From positions 14,293 through 73,378 of the forward strand of contig DHJC01000023.1 of NCBI GenBank assembly GCA_002404155.1: a DNA stretch of 59,086 nucleotides, read 5' to 3'. The notes under the pieces are model-generated. The model saw only the letters and a program-made list of their open reading frames with translations, was not told the DNA's origin and did no database searches. The first letter of the stretch is position 1, and every line of letters begins with the position of its first letter. Shown here piece by piece: positions 58,571 to 59,086 of this stretch. This DNA comes from Chloroflexi bacterium UBA4730 (GTDB taxonomy: Bacteria > Chloroflexota > Limnocylindria > P2-11E). The position numbers and the translations under genes were made by a program.

Positions 58571-59086
58571 TCAGACCGCCGCGGCCCGGATGAACGGGAT
58601 GCGGTCGAAGCTCGAACCGAGCACGTCCGTTCCGTCGACGCCCAGGTGCGAGCCGAGGATCTCCTGGTAGACGGACCGGAAGTCGACGTTGAAGCTGACG
58701 TTCTGCTGCGTGTCGAGCTTCGCGAGGTTCGGCGCCTGCCCGTAGAGGCCGCCCTGGACCGGGTCGCCGATGAGGAAGACCGGCGCGGCCGTGCCGTGGT
58801 CGGTGCCGCCGCTCGCGTTCTCCTGCGGACGGCGGCCGAACTCGGACCACGTCGCGATGAGGACGCGGTCGGCCATCCCGTACGCCGTGAGGTCCTGGTG
58901 GAACGCCGTGACCGCGGCGTCGAGGTACGTCATGAGGTCGGCGTGCCGCGTCTGCTCGGTGTAGTGCGTGTCGAAGCCACCGAGGGTCACGTGCAGGACC
59001 TTCACCCCCGTGCCGGTGACGATGAGCTCGGACGCGAGCTGTAGCGCGGCGGCGAGCTGGTTCTTCGAGCTGAAGACGAGCTTCTG
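58571..59086 (-). CDS. DUF1501 domain protein, 3' fragment
   Basis: The last 171 residues; the gene enters from the right edge. VLHVTLGGFDTHYTEQTRHADLM, VLIATWSEFGRRPQENASGGTDHGTAAPVFLIG are the sulfatase-like DUF1501 hallmarks. Proteins of this type are usually exported with a Tat signal and are common in a DUF1800/DUF1501 pair. No function assigned. Confidence 0.85.
   Translation of the reverse strand, partial: QKLVFSSKNQLAAALQLASELIVTGTGVKVLHVTLGGFDTHYTEQTRHADLMTYLDAAVTAFHQDLTAYGMADRVLIATWSEFGRRPQENASGGTDHGTAAPVFLIGDPVQGGLYGQAPNLAKLDTQQNVSFNVDFRSVYQEILGSHLGVDGTDVLGSSFDRIPFIRAAAV

Overview
The window is 59 kb of GC-rich bacterial DNA. Genes are densely packed, often with 1-4 base ATGA, GTGA or TGATG overlaps, and no gene-free stretch exceeds about 210 bases. 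I see no rRNA, tRNA, transposase, phage gene or CRISPR array, so this looks like ordinary chromosome. An aromatic-degrading anaerobe or facultative organism is indicated. High GC, many GTG starts, luciferase-like (F420- or FMN-type) oxidoreductases and an ECF transporter suit an uncultured Chloroflexota (or, less likely, actinobacterial) lineage. That placement is inference only.

Region 1 (1-5213) encodes the ATP-dependent benzoyl-CoA route: the tail of bcrA, bcrD, a ring hydrolase of the Oah/BamA type, an SDR, a hemerythrin, dienoyl-CoA hydratase (dch) and the alcohol dehydrogenase (had). Region 2 (5274-13031) has transporters, a PqqC-like protein, and a minus-strand series of P1 peptidase, thiolase, a 129-aa protein, a candidate selenoprotein with an in-frame UGA, and a Tat lipoprotein, followed by a gamma-glutamyltransferase. 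Region 3 (13032-19313) is an ECF vitamin-type transporter with an M20 peptidase, an SDR and a membrane microprotein, divergent from a ketopantoate reductase. Region 4 (19310-29004) is built on branched-chain keto-acid chemistry: LeuB-, fused LeuD-LeuC- and LeuA-like enzymes, a Leu-binding-type lipoprotein, an E1 alpha and thiamine pyrophosphokinase. It also holds a BCAA-codon-rich leader peptide with an attenuator ahead of an orphan 64-aa gene. Region 5 (29014-32176) has a fluoride riboswitch driving a CPA2-type antiporter, two membrane proteins and hydroxyacyl-CoA dehydrogenase.

Region 6 (32235-39644, plus) is a seven-gene overlapping operon: a molybdenum hydroxylase of unknown substrate, two GNATs, an AlkZ-like DNA glycosylase and an EamA transporter. 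Region 7 (39641-48842) holds a sigma factor/Ogt pair, then on the minus strand IclR, HcrC, a phosphoribosyltransferase, HcrA, HcrB (with the 4-Cys [4Fe-4S] insert), MocA and XdhC. An aryl-CoA ligase lies divergently. Together regions 7 and 1 give a coherent path: aryl acid to 4-hydroxybenzoyl-CoA to benzoyl-CoA to ring-opened hydroxypimeloyl-CoA, with Hbd and thiolase available for beta-oxidation.

Region 8 (48938-59086) contains HesB, VOC, DUF255, a phosphatase-like enzyme, small proteins, a cupin, an ECF sigma/membrane protein/ABC-2 exporter operon, a heme-type membrane protein and the end of a DUF1501 gene.
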